NCBI GenBank assembly: GCA_023381535.1
Contig: JAMCSN010000189.1
Location: 1 to 8,847, forward strand
Length of the DNA stretch: 8,847 bases
Origin: Bacteroidota bacterium
Lineage (GTDB): Bacteria; Bacteroidota; Ignavibacteria; Ignavibacteriales; Melioribacteraceae
Direction of reading: 5' to 3'
In this document: positions 1 through 6,951 of the stretch, in pieces
How the letters are laid out: every line of letters starts with the position of its first letter
How positions within the stretch are numbered: position 1 is the stretch's first letter
The notes under the pieces: model-generated
Databases searched by the model: none
What the model saw: the letters and a program-made list of their open reading frames with translations, nothing else
Told to the model about the DNA's origin: nothing
Translations under genes and position numbers: made by a program

Positions 1-1532
1 ACAGCATCATAGCCGGCGCGGCAAAGAAAATAGATTCAACAAAATCAGTATCGGGATTCGATATTAATCAATGGTTCGCAGATAATAGCAATCAATATTT
101 CAGCGATAATGACGCTGCAAAACTTACGAACCCGTTTTTCTTAGTAAGACCCGATGCTATGCCAAAAGTTGATTCTCCAGCTTTAACAGGCGGTCTTACG
201 CCTCCTAATGACGGGTTCTTCGATGCAAGCGCAAGTTTCATCGGTGCGTTTAATACCAAAGATTGGACAGCAGGTTGGACAAGATTCAACTTTGGTTCTG
301 AAGTCACTGTATCCGGCGATATAGCAGTCAACACAACCTGGACGGCTAATCACACATATCTACTTGATGGCTTTGTTCACATATTAAACGGCGCAACATT
401 AACTATCGAAGCCGGAACAACCATTTACGGAAAAATCGGAACGAAGGCATCGTTGATAGTTCGTCAAGGTGGAAAATTAAATGCAATCGGAACTGCCGAT
501 AAGCCGATTGTCTTCACAAGCGAATACACAAAGCCGGGCGCATCGCAATTGCCGGCATCTGGTGATTGGGGCGGAATTATTTTATTAGGCAAGGCGCCGA
601 TAAATCCTTCATCCGGAACCGGAGTAATTGAAGGCACCGGCAATGCCAACGATATTTACGGCGGGACCAATCCCGACGATAACAGCGGCACATTGAAATA
701 TGTAAGAATAGAATTTCCGGGTGTAGCATTTGCAAAAGACAACGAGATTAACGGATTAACATTTGGCGGTGTAGGAAGAGGAACAATAATTGACTACGTT
801 CAGGTTTATTATTCCGGTGACGACTCTTATGAATGGTTCGGCGGAACAGTTAATTGCAAACACTTGATAGCGTTTGGCGGCGTTGATGACGATTTTGATA
901 CTGATTTTGGTTTCGAAGGCAAGCTTCAATTCTTACTTGGCGTTAGAGACGCTAACGTTGCAGATCAAGCCGGCACATCAAACGGTTTTGAATCCGACAA
1001 CGACGGAAGCGGTTCTTTGAATTCTCCAAGAACTTCTCCTAACTGGTGGAACGTAACATTGATTGGACCGAAAGCAACACCGTCAACACCAATTGATGCA
1101 AAGTACGATCATGGTTTACACTTGCGAAGATCATCGCAGAACAAAATACAAAACTTGTTGATGGTAGGCTGGGCGAAGGACGGAGTTTTTATCGACGGCA
1201 GGCAGACAAATCAAGATGCCAAAGACGGGTTGTGGTGGATAAAGAACAGCATCATAGCCGGGGCAGCAAAGAAAATAGATTCAACCAAATCGGTAGCAGG
1301 ATTTGACATTAATACATGGTTCACAAATAACGGCAACGTATATTACAGCGATAACGCTTCGGCAGGCTTATCAAATCCATTTGCTTTCCCGGATCCGAAT
1401 GTTCTTCCGAAATCAACTTCCCCGGCATTAACACTTGGGGCAACTCCGCCAAGCGACGGATTTTTTGATGCAACGGCTGTTTATGTCGGCGCTTTCGGAA
1501 CTGAAGATTGGACCGCTGGCTGGTCTAGAATT
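1..1532 (+). repeat. Intragenic tandem repeat, 1245-bp period
   Basis: Positions 1-287 align without gaps to 1246-1532. The shift is 1245 bp, exactly 415 codons. The first 60 bp differ at only 7 positions; similarity falls further along, and over the ~95 encoded residues about two thirds are identical. Conserved blocks are SIIAGAAKKIDSTKSV, SPALT, DGFFDA and DWTAGW. Only the end of the upstream unit is visible, so the number of units is unknown. Confidence 0.93.
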
Positions 1533-1847
1533 CATATGAGTCCGGTTACTTCCGTAAAAGAAATTGCAACGGATGAAATTCCTTCTAAGTTTGAGTTGTC
1601 TCAAAATTATCCTAACCCGTTTAACCCGAGCACAACTATAGGATATGCAATGCCGCAAGCCGGTAATGTTAAATTAACCGTGTACAACATGCTCGGTCAA
1701 CAAGTTACTACTCTGGTTAACGGTTACAAGCAGGCCGGCACATATTCGGTTACATGGAATGCTTCGAATCTTGCAAGCGGAATTTACTTCTACACTTTGC
1801 AGACAGGTGCGTTTGTAGTTTCGAAGAAGATGATTTTAATCAAGTAA
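1..1847 (+). CDS. Large secreted repeat protein with T9SS type A sorting domain (5' end missing)
   Basis: The reading frame is open from the window edge (first full codon at 3) to TAA at 1845-1847, giving 614 residues; the ATG at 159 is internal. The first ~95 residues are the end of one repeat unit and match the end of the next unit, 415 residues later, without gaps. The full unit starts near position 288 with a stretch of the type TTWTANHTYLLDGFVHI / ATLTIEAGTTIYGK / KLNAIGTADKPIVFTSE, which suggests stacked beta-strands (solenoid or beta-helix-like). It continues through Asp/Gly-rich segments such as YSGDDSYEWFGGTVN and GVDDDFDTDFGFEG, possible Ca-binding loops (inference). The last ~95 residues (about 1558-1847) are a T9SS type A sorting domain: FELSQNYPNPFNPSTTI, then LTVYNMLGQQV, ASGIYFYTL and a basic C-terminus. 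Such domains direct export across the outer membrane and surface attachment or release. Ligand and function are unknown; similar architecture is familiar from uncharacterised Bacteroidota surface proteins. Expression and signal peptide lie outside the window. Confidence 0.9.
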   Translation, partial: SIIAGAAKKIDSTKSVSGFDINQWFADNSNQYFSDNDAAKLTNPFFLVRPDAMPKVDSPALTGGLTPPNDGFFDASASFIGAFNTKDWTAGWTRFNFGSEVTVSGDIAVNTTWTANHTYLLDGFVHILNGATLTIEAGTTIYGKIGTKASLIVRQGGKLNAIGTADKPIVFTSEYTKPGASQLPASGDWGGIILLGKAPINPSSGTGVIEGTGNANDIYGGTNPDDNSGTLKYVRIEFPGVAFAKDNEINGLTFGGVGRGTIIDYVQVYYSGDDSYEWFGGTVNCKHLIAFGGVDDDFDTDFGFEGKLQFLLGVRDANVADQAGTSNGFESDNDGSGSLNSPRTSPNWWNVTLIGPKATPSTPIDAKYDHGLHLRRSSQNKIQNLLMVGWAKDGVFIDGRQTNQDAKDGLWWIKNSIIAGAAKKIDSTKSVAGFDINTWFTNNGNVYYSDNASAGLSNPFAFPDPNVLPKSTSPALTLGATPPSDGFFDATAVYVGAFGTEDWTAGWSRIHMSPVTSVKEIATDEIPSKFELSQNYPNPFNPSTTIGYAMPQAGNVKLTVYNMLGQQVTTLVNGYKQAGTYSVTWNASNLASGIYFYTLQTGAFVVSKKMILIK

Positions 1848-1856
1848 AGTTTGGTC

Positions 1857-1963
1857 GAGGATGTCTAAAAAGTAATATTTTTTGAACAATGGAACACTGA
1901 TAGCGCAGATTTTAACCGATCTACGCAGATTTTGAAATTGATAATTACTTTTTAGACAACCTC
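1857..1963. mobile_element. Possible MITE or IS-end remnant with 20-bp inverted termini
   Basis: The left arm, 1857-1876 (GAGGATGTCTAAAAAGTAAT), and the reverse complement of the right arm, 1944-1963, match at 19 of 20 positions; the mismatch is at 1861. The element is 107 bp and has no coding capacity. Inside it the 10-mer CGCAGATTTT occurs twice, at 1904-1913 and 1924-1933, exactly 20 bp apart. No clear target-site duplication is visible at the outer edges. It starts only 9 bp after the stop of the surface protein. A non-autonomous transposable element is the preferred reading; a dispersed palindromic repeat or a long transcript-end hairpin is possible. Confidence 0.45.
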
Positions 1964-1971
1964 CCTTCATA

Positions 1972-2035
1972 GTGAAGACTCCTTGTTTGTTGGTTAAATG
2001 GTAAACTTTAACAAATCTTGGAGTTTTCACTTTTT
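1972..2035 (+). terminator. Probable rho-independent terminator after the surface-protein gene
   Basis: GTGAAGACTCC (1972-1982) can pair with GGAGTTTTCAC (2020-2030) as an 11-bp RNA stem with one G-U pair. Further pairing inside comes from TTTGTT (1985-1990) with AACAAA. Five T residues follow at 2031-2035. The stem is AT-rich and its loop is long, so strength is uncertain. The position, between the surface-protein gene and the next promoter, is right for a transcript end. Confidence 0.5.
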
Positions 2036-2105
2036 ATATTGTTATTGTAAAGCAATAGCATTTTCTCGCCCTGTTATTCTCCTTCCAAATGGCAGATTAA
2101 CAAAT

Positions 2106-2158
2106 CTTAAGGTTAACTTAACAATTTCTTAACATTGGCTTAACATTGCGTTAATCCT
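2106..2158 (+). promoter_or_regulatory. Array of five Pho-box-like 11-bp direct repeats
   Basis: Units start at 2106 (CTTAAG), 2117 (CTTAAC), 2128 (CTTAAC), 2139 (CTTAAC) and 2150 (GTTAAT), each exactly 11 bp apart. The best units read CTTAACATT. Known PhoB/PhoP-type operators are direct repeats with an 11-bp period: CTGTCAT plus 4 bp in enterobacteria, TTAACA-like plus 5 bp in Bacillus, CTTAACCT plus 3 bp in cyanobacteria. The array lies where the upstream core element of the promoter would be and precedes a pst operon, so it is very likely the site of phosphate-starvation activation. The regulator genes are not in the window. Confidence 0.82.
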
Positions 2159-2165
2159 TATTAGA

Positions 2166-2173
2166 TAATTTTG
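2166..2173 (+). promoter_or_regulatory. -7 promoter element of the phosphate operon
   Basis: TAATTTTG matches the Bacteroidota primary-sigma -7 consensus TAnnTTTG exactly. No clear TTTG -33 element is seen; the last Pho-box-like units occupy that place, as at activator-dependent promoters. Transcription would start near 2180, leaving a short leader that contains AAGGAG at 2194-2199 ahead of the ATG at 2209. Confidence 0.6.
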
Positions 2174-2208
2174 TTCACCATTTAACTAACAACAAGGAGT
2201 AATCTAAG

Positions 2209-3234
2209 ATGAGAAAGCTTTATAGCATCTTTCTAGTTTTATTTGCAGTAACAACATTAACATACGGACAGGGGACAACAGACAAGATCAAATTCAGCGG
2301 TTTGATGTTCGGGGATTATTATTACATGATTCAGAATCACGACAAGACCCAGAAAGATATGCAAGCCTTTGAGTACAGAAGAATTTATCTTACAACGGAT
2401 TATACAATTGCAGACGGCGTTTGGGCAAGATTTCGTTTGGAATCAGATCCTACCGCGTCTAACCTGAGCAATAATAAATTGTCAACTATGGTAAAGGATG
2501 CTTTCCTGGATTTCAAAAATATCGGCAACGGAGATGTTGTTGTTGGTTTACAGGGAACATGGAATATCAATATGGCTGAAGGAATTTTCGGCTATAGACC
2601 GCTCGAAAAAACCATACAGGATTTACACGGCATCAGCGCGTCAAGAGACCTTGGAATTTCCATAACCCAGAAATTTTCCGATGTTGTTTCTGCCGGTTTT
2701 CTTTTAGGCAACAACAGCGGCAACAGTGGAACATTTTTCGGTCAACCCAATACCAGTGCAACAAGATATAAATCGGGTTCTTTGTTCTTACAATTCAAAC
2801 CGACAAACGAATTTACCATTTTACTTAACGGTCAGTATTCCGGCGCACCGGCAGAAAAAAATATCAGCATCTTTGATGCGATAGTAAACTATGCAAACAG
2901 TAATTTCAGCATCGGCGCACAAGGATTTATTAATTCAATTAACAAAGGCGCCGCAAACGGTTCTACTTTGAACCGGAACGGCATCAGCTTAAACGGCTGG
3001 GTTGCTCTTTCGGAAAATGTCCGCCTCGTTGCAAGGTTCGACAGTTACACTCCCGATGCAGACAACAAGAACACAACGATTGCCAACAGCACACAAACTT
3101 TATTGTTAGGGGCATTGGATTTCGCCATAAGAAAGAATGTTCACATCATGCCGAATATAGAGTATACATCTTACGGGCTTTCCGGTTCTGACCCCGATAT
3201 GCTACTCAGAGGAACTTTGTTCTTTAGTTTCTAA
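2209..3234 (+). CDS. Outer-membrane beta-barrel porin-like protein, probably for phosphate
   Basis: This 341-residue protein starts with a signal peptide (MRKLYSIFLVLFAVTTLTYG, cleavage probably before Q21). The rest alternates polar and hydrophobic or aromatic residues in strand-sized runs, for example FSGLMFGDYYYMI, RRIYLTTDYTI, VWARFRLES, VRLVARFDSY and VHIMPNIEYTSYG. It ends in GTLFFSF, with the terminal Phe typical of outer-membrane barrels. AAGGAG at 2194-2199 is 9 bp before the ATG and fixes the start. It is the first gene behind the Pho-box array, and only 43 bp without a terminator separate it from pstS, so it should be co-transcribed with the Pst transporter. By analogy with PhoE and OprP/OprO, a role in phosphate entry across the outer membrane is likely. 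No OprP-type loop could be identified by eye, so specificity is inferred from context only. Confidence 0.75.
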   Translation: MRKLYSIFLVLFAVTTLTYGQGTTDKIKFSGLMFGDYYYMIQNHDKTQKDMQAFEYRRIYLTTDYTIADGVWARFRLESDPTASNLSNNKLSTMVKDAFLDFKNIGNGDVVVGLQGTWNINMAEGIFGYRPLEKTIQDLHGISASRDLGISITQKFSDVVSAGFLLGNNSGNSGTFFGQPNTSATRYKSGSLFLQFKPTNEFTILLNGQYSGAPAEKNISIFDAIVNYANSNFSIGAQGFINSINKGAANGSTLNRNGISLNGWVALSENVRLVARFDSYTPDADNKNTTIANSTQTLLLGALDFAIRKNVHIMPNIEYTSYGLSGSDPDMLLRGTLFFSF

Positions 3235-3277
3235 TAATAATCATTTACATTTTATTAAATTAAAAAGGAGTACTAAA

Positions 3278-4324
3278 ATGAAGTTAAGAAATATTATAGC
3301 AGTTTTATTTTTAGCGTTGGCAGTATCATCAGTAGCGAAAGCTCAACTGCAATTGAACGGTGCAGGCGCAACATTCCCGGCAGTAATTTATTCAAAGTGG
3401 TTTGACGAATACAAAAATCTGACCGGCGTTCAGTTTAACTATCAAGCAATCGGCAGCGGCGGCGGTATCAGACAAGTTACAGAAGGCACGGTCGATTTCG
3501 GTGCAAGCGACGGTCCAATGACAGATCAGCAATTAGCAGATGTAAAAGCTAAGCAGGGCGTTGATGTTCTTCACATTCCAACCGTAATGGGCGGAATTGT
3601 TCTCAGCTACAATCTTCCTTCGGTTTCTCAAAAGCTGAAATTTGATGGATCGATAGTCGCAGATATTTATCTTGGAAAAATTACAAAATGGAACGATTCG
3701 AGAATTGCTGCAATCAATCCGGGTGTCTCTCTTCCTAACAAAGCAATCTTGGTTGCGCACCGTTCGGACGGAAGCGGTACAACATTTATTTTCACAAACT
3801 ATCTTAGCAAAGTAAGTTCTGAATGGAAAGAGAAAGTTGGAAACAATACTTCGGTTAACTGGCCTGTTGGTTTGGGCGGAAAAGGAAACGACGGCGTTGC
3901 CGGGTTAGTTAAGCAGACCGAAGGTTCTATCGGTTACGTTGAGTTGGCTTATGCAGTTCAAAATAAATTACCGTATGGTTTGTTGAAGAATAAAGCAGGA
4001 AATTTTGTTGATGCAAATTTCAATACGGTTACCGAAGCTGCTGCCGGAGCCGTAAAACATATGCCGGACGACCTCAGAGCTATCATCACCGATTCCGATG
4101 GAAAGAATGCTTATCCGATTGCAGGGTTCACATGGCTTTTGATTTACAAAGACATGAAAAATACTACCAAAGCCGCGGCGCTCGTAAAATTCTTAAAGTG
4201 GGCAATGGAAAAAGGCGAGTCTTATGCAAGCGGATTGTATTACGCACCGCTTCCAAAGCAAGTTGTTAAATTGTGCGAAAAGAAAATTGCTTCAATTACT
4301 TCCAACGGCAAAAAAATAAAATAG
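3278..4324 (+). CDS. pstS: Periplasmic phosphate-binding protein PstS
   Basis: The 348-residue product is the substrate-binding protein of the high-affinity phosphate ABC transporter. Residues 1-22 form a signal peptide ending in AKA, with Q23 the likely mature N-terminus; no lipobox Cys is present, so it should be soluble in the periplasm rather than lipid-anchored. Phosphate-binding loops of the family are clear: NGAGATFP right after the signal peptide, GSGGG followed by VDFGASDGPM, and HRSDGSGTT in the middle. Other family blocks are YLGKITKWND, GLGGKGNDGVAG and GSIGYVELAYA. Length is normal. AAGGAG at 3265-3270 lies 7 bp before the ATG. It follows the porin-like gene by 43 bp and precedes pstC. 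No strong hairpin is seen between pstS and pstC. Confidence 0.96.
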   Translation: MKLRNIIAVLFLALAVSSVAKAQLQLNGAGATFPAVIYSKWFDEYKNLTGVQFNYQAIGSGGGIRQVTEGTVDFGASDGPMTDQQLADVKAKQGVDVLHIPTVMGGIVLSYNLPSVSQKLKFDGSIVADIYLGKITKWNDSRIAAINPGVSLPNKAILVAHRSDGSGTTFIFTNYLSKVSSEWKEKVGNNTSVNWPVGLGGKGNDGVAGLVKQTEGSIGYVELAYAVQNKLPYGLLKNKAGNFVDANFNTVTEAAAGAVKHMPDDLRAIITDSDGKNAYPIAGFTWLLIYKDMKNTTKAAALVKFLKWAMEKGESYASGLYYAPLPKQVVKLCEKKIASITSNGKKIK

Positions 4325-4366
4325 GTTTAGTATATTTAGAAAGAACAATTTGGATAATACAGCACA

Positions 4367-5308
4367 CTGAAGAAATTTTTTAAGAAAATACTTCCATCAC
4401 AGAACCTTGGTGATTTCATATTTGAAAGACTGACGCTGCTTTTTGCAGTGTCGGTCTTTCTGCTTGTATTGCTGATGGGTTATGAAATGTACCTCGGGTC
4501 GAAGCCATCCATCGAGAAATTCGGATGGGGATTTCTTACAAGTTCAACGTGGGATCCGGTACAAGAAATTTTTGGCGCTCTGCCGGTAATTTATGGAACG
4601 GTAGTTTCGTCTTTGCTGGCATTGATAATCACTTTGCCTTTAAGTATCGGGGTCGCAATTTTTCTTGCCGAAACCGCTCCGCCCTGGCTGGAAAAACCTT
4701 TATCATTTCTTGTTGAATTGTTAGCCGGAATTCCGAGCGTTGTTTACGGTCTGTGGGGAATTTTTGTTTTGGTTCCGTTCCTTCGCGATACTGTTGAGCC
4801 GTATCTTTCCGATAAGTTTGGCAATCTTCCTTTCTTCACGGGCGCTCCGTACGGTTTTGGGCTGTTGGCTGCCGTGCTGATATTATCCATCATGGTTTTA
4901 CCCATCATCGCATCAATCAGCAGAGATGTTTTACGATCTGTTCCGCAGTCGCAGCGTGAAGCCGCACTTGCACTCGGCGCAACAAAGTGGCAGGCAACAA
5001 AAATTGTTCTGAAGGATGCAATGCCCGGAATCTTCGGTGCAACAATGTTAGGACTAGGCAGAGCGATTGGCGAAACGATGGCTGTAACAATGGTCATTGG
5101 TAACCGTGCATTGATTTCGCCGTCGTTGTTCGATCCTTCGTACACAATGGCAAGTGTTATCGCTAATGAATTTACAGAAGCAACTTCGCAGCTTTATTTG
5201 AGCTCACTGATTGAATTAGCGTTGGTACTCTTCGTCATAACAATAATAATAAACGGTCTTGCGCGGCTTTTGGTTTGGAGTATGGAACGCAGGTGGAAAG
5301 CATCATGA
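4367..5308 (+). CDS. pstC: Phosphate ABC transporter permease PstC, probable CTG start
   Basis: PstC forms the inner-membrane phosphate channel together with PstA. Family blocks are visible: WGFLTSSTWDPV near the N-terminus, AGIPSVVYGLWGIFVLVP, the EAA loop EAALALGATKWQATKIVLKDAMPGI that docks on PstB, and GRAIGETMAVTMVIGN. About six membrane segments are expected. The start is unusual. The first conventional start in frame is GTG 4448, giving 286 residues and cutting the first membrane helix (about 4430-4495) in half. The frame is open back to 4358 and encodes a PstC-like N-terminus, KKFFKKILPSQNLGDFIFER followed by LTLLFAV. CTG at 4367 precedes two Lys codons and would give 313 residues, the usual family length; no ATG, GTG or TTG exists in frame between 4358 and 4447. 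No good ribosome-binding site is seen before either start. The stop overlaps the ATG of pstA (ATGA). Confidence 0.88.
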   Translation: MKKFFKKILPSQNLGDFIFERLTLLFAVSVFLLVLLMGYEMYLGSKPSIEKFGWGFLTSSTWDPVQEIFGALPVIYGTVVSSLLALIITLPLSIGVAIFLAETAPPWLEKPLSFLVELLAGIPSVVYGLWGIFVLVPFLRDTVEPYLSDKFGNLPFFTGAPYGFGLLAAVLILSIMVLPIIASISRDVLRSVPQSQREAALALGATKWQATKIVLKDAMPGIFGATMLGLGRAIGETMAVTMVIGNRALISPSLFDPSYTMASVIANEFTEATSQLYLSSLIELALVLFVITIIINGLARLLVWSMERRWKAS

Positions 5309-6159
5309 CGCCGTCAAAATTTTATACTGTCAGAAAAAAAGTTACCAACGCCGTGATGATGTCTCTTACGTTTGTGGCGACGCTTATCGCAATTATTCCG
5401 CTTGTATTTATTTTCTATTACACAATTTCGAAAGGAATTACATACCTCAATTTGGATTTCTTCATTCAAATGCCAAAGCCTGTCGGTGAATCCGGCGGAG
5501 GAATGGCAAACGCAATTGTTGGTACTCTGATTTTGATTGGGCTCGGTGGAACGATCGGTATTCCGATTGGAATAATGACCGGAACTTATCTATCCGAATT
5601 CGGAAATAATAAGTTTGCCTCCGTTGTAAGATTTTTGACGGACGTGTTGAGTGGAATTCCTTCCATTGTAGTCGGTGTTGTTGCTTATACTTTGATTGTT
5701 GTGCCGATGAAAAAATTCTCCGCATTAGCCGGAGGAGTTGCTTTAGGAATTTTGATGATTCCTACGATCACAAGAACCACCGAGGAAATGATCAAACTTG
5801 TTCCGCACTCAATTAGGGAAGCGGGACTTGCTTTGGGAATTCCCAAATGGAAAACAACAATTAGAATAGTTTTGAGAACCGCCTGGAAAGGAATAGCAAC
5901 CGGAATCTTGTTGGGTTTATCGCGTGCAGCCGGGGAGACCGCGCCGTTGTTGTTCACCGCGCTCGGCAATAGATTTTGGTCAACAAAAATTATGGAACCG
6001 ATGGCATCGTTAACCGTTTATATTTATGATTATGCGAAAGCTCCTTTTGAAGATTGGAATCAGCAAGCGTGGACTGCGGCGCTCGTATTGATTTTGTTAA
6101 TCTCGATATTAAGTTTGACATTCAGAATTATTACTCGTTCGAAGTATAAAACAAATTAG
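5305..6159 (+). CDS. pstA: Phosphate ABC transporter permease PstA
   Basis: This 284-residue inner-membrane protein is the second permease half of the Pst transporter. Seen in order: first membrane helix (VMMSLTFVATLIAIIPLVFIFYY), the GGGMANAIVGTLILIGLGGTIGIPIGI region, LSGIPSIVVGVVAYTLIV, the EAA loop REAGLALGIPKWKTTIRIVLRTAWKGI for contact with PstB, GLSRAAGETAPLLFTALGN, and a final helix (ALVLILLISILSLTFRII). The ATG at 5305 overlaps the pstC stop by four bases (ATGA), the usual sign of translational coupling, and has purine-rich GGAAAG a few bases upstream. An in-frame TTG at 5275 would add ten residues but lies deep inside pstC and is less likely. PstB follows after 27 bp. Confidence 0.94.
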   Translation: MTPSKFYTVRKKVTNAVMMSLTFVATLIAIIPLVFIFYYTISKGITYLNLDFFIQMPKPVGESGGGMANAIVGTLILIGLGGTIGIPIGIMTGTYLSEFGNNKFASVVRFLTDVLSGIPSIVVGVVAYTLIVVPMKKFSALAGGVALGILMIPTITRTTEEMIKLVPHSIREAGLALGIPKWKTTIRIVLRTAWKGIATGILLGLSRAAGETAPLLFTALGNRFWSTKIMEPMASLTVYIYDYAKAPFEDWNQQAWTAALVLILLISILSLTFRIITRSKYKTN

Positions 6160-6186
6160 GATTTAGATAATCAACTCAAGAGAATT

Positions 6187-6936
6187 ATGGAAGTAAAAAT
6201 TTCTGTAAAAAATCTGGAAGCTTATTACGGAAAGAATAAGGTTCTAAAAAATGTTTCGCTGGATATTCCGAAGAATAAAGTTTTGGCTGTAATAGGTCCC
6301 TCCGGATGCGGCAAATCGACTTTCTTAAGATGCTTGAACAGAATGCACGAAGTTGTGGGAGGAACAATCACAGGTTCGATTATGCTGGACGGAGAAGATT
6401 TGACGAAAGGTGATCCGGTGCTTCTAAGAAAACGTTTGGGAATGGTTTTTCAGAAACCAAATCCTTTCCCGACCATGTCGATATTCAATAATGTCGCTGC
6501 CGGATTAAAACTCAACGGCGTAAGAAGTAAGAAAATTTTAACCCCGGTTGTAGAAAAATGTTTGAAGCAAGCCGCTCTTTGGGATGAGGTCAAAGATAAT
6601 CTGGACGATTCCGGCGCTAATATATCCGGCGGCCAGCAACAGAGATTGTGCATTGCTAGAACATTAGCTGTTGATCCTGAGGTTATTTTAATGGACGAGC
6701 CCGCAAGCGCGCTGGATCCGATTTCAACGACCAAAATTGAAGATCTTATTTTTGAACTGAAGAAAAATTATACAATAGTAATTGTAACGCACAATATGCA
6801 GCAAGCGGCCCGAGTTAGTGATTATACTGCGTTCTTTTATCTTGGAGAGTTGATTGAATTTGACACGACAACTAAAATTTTTACTTCGCCCGCAAAGAAA
6901 CAAACTGAAGATTACGTAAGAGGAAGATTTGGTTAA
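6187..6936 (+). CDS. pstB: Phosphate ABC transporter ATPase PstB
   Basis: The 249-residue ATPase powers phosphate import from the cytoplasmic face of PstC/PstA. All ABC motifs are intact: Walker [10 protein letters not shown] (residues 37-45), Q-loop VFQKPNPFP (Q89), signature ISGGQQQR (146-153), Walker B VILMDEP (166-172) with catalytic Glu171, D-loop SALDP, and the switch His202 in [11 protein letters not shown]. The [16 protein letters not shown] segment and the preceding [10 protein letters not shown] are characteristic of PstB rather than other ABC ATPases. Length is close to the family norm of about 250. The ribosome-binding site is weak (AAGAGA just upstream of the ATG). It lies 27 bp after pstA and 15 bp before phoU. 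Confidence 0.97.
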   Translation: MEVKISVKNLEAYYGKNKVLKNVSLDIPKNKVLAVIGPSGCGKSTFLRCLNRMHEVVGGTITGSIMLDGEDLTKGDPVLLRKRLGMVFQKPNPFPTMSIFNNVAAGLKLNGVRSKKILTPVVEKCLKQAALWDEVKDNLDDSGANISGGQQQRLCIARTLAVDPEVILMDEPASALDPISTTKIEDLIFELKKNYTIVIVTHNMQQAARVSDYTAFFYLGELIEFDTTTKIFTSPAKKQTEDYVRGRFG

Positions 6937-6951
6937 CAAAGGAGTTAAATA

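Noticed and set aside
159..161. ATG as the start of the surface-protein gene
   Set aside because: The frame is open back to the window edge, and the residues before it match the second repeat copy 415 residues later, so this Met is internal.
1836..2030. Small minus-strand reading frame of 64 residues
   Set aside because: It runs through the inverted-repeat element and the terminator hairpin, has no recognisable domain, and overlaps the end of the surface-protein gene.
2106..2158. Short repeats as a CRISPR array or simple satellite
   Set aside because: Units of about 9 bp at 11-bp period upstream of pst genes fit a Pho operator; CRISPR repeats and spacers are far longer.
4744..5145. Minus-strand reading frame of 133 residues inside pstC
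   Set aside because: It is the antisense shadow of a well-conserved gene and shows no domain or start signal.
5275..5304. TTG upstream start for pstA
   Set aside because: It would overlap pstC by 34 bases; the ATG at 5305 forms the standard four-base ATGA overlap and has a purine-rich site upstream.
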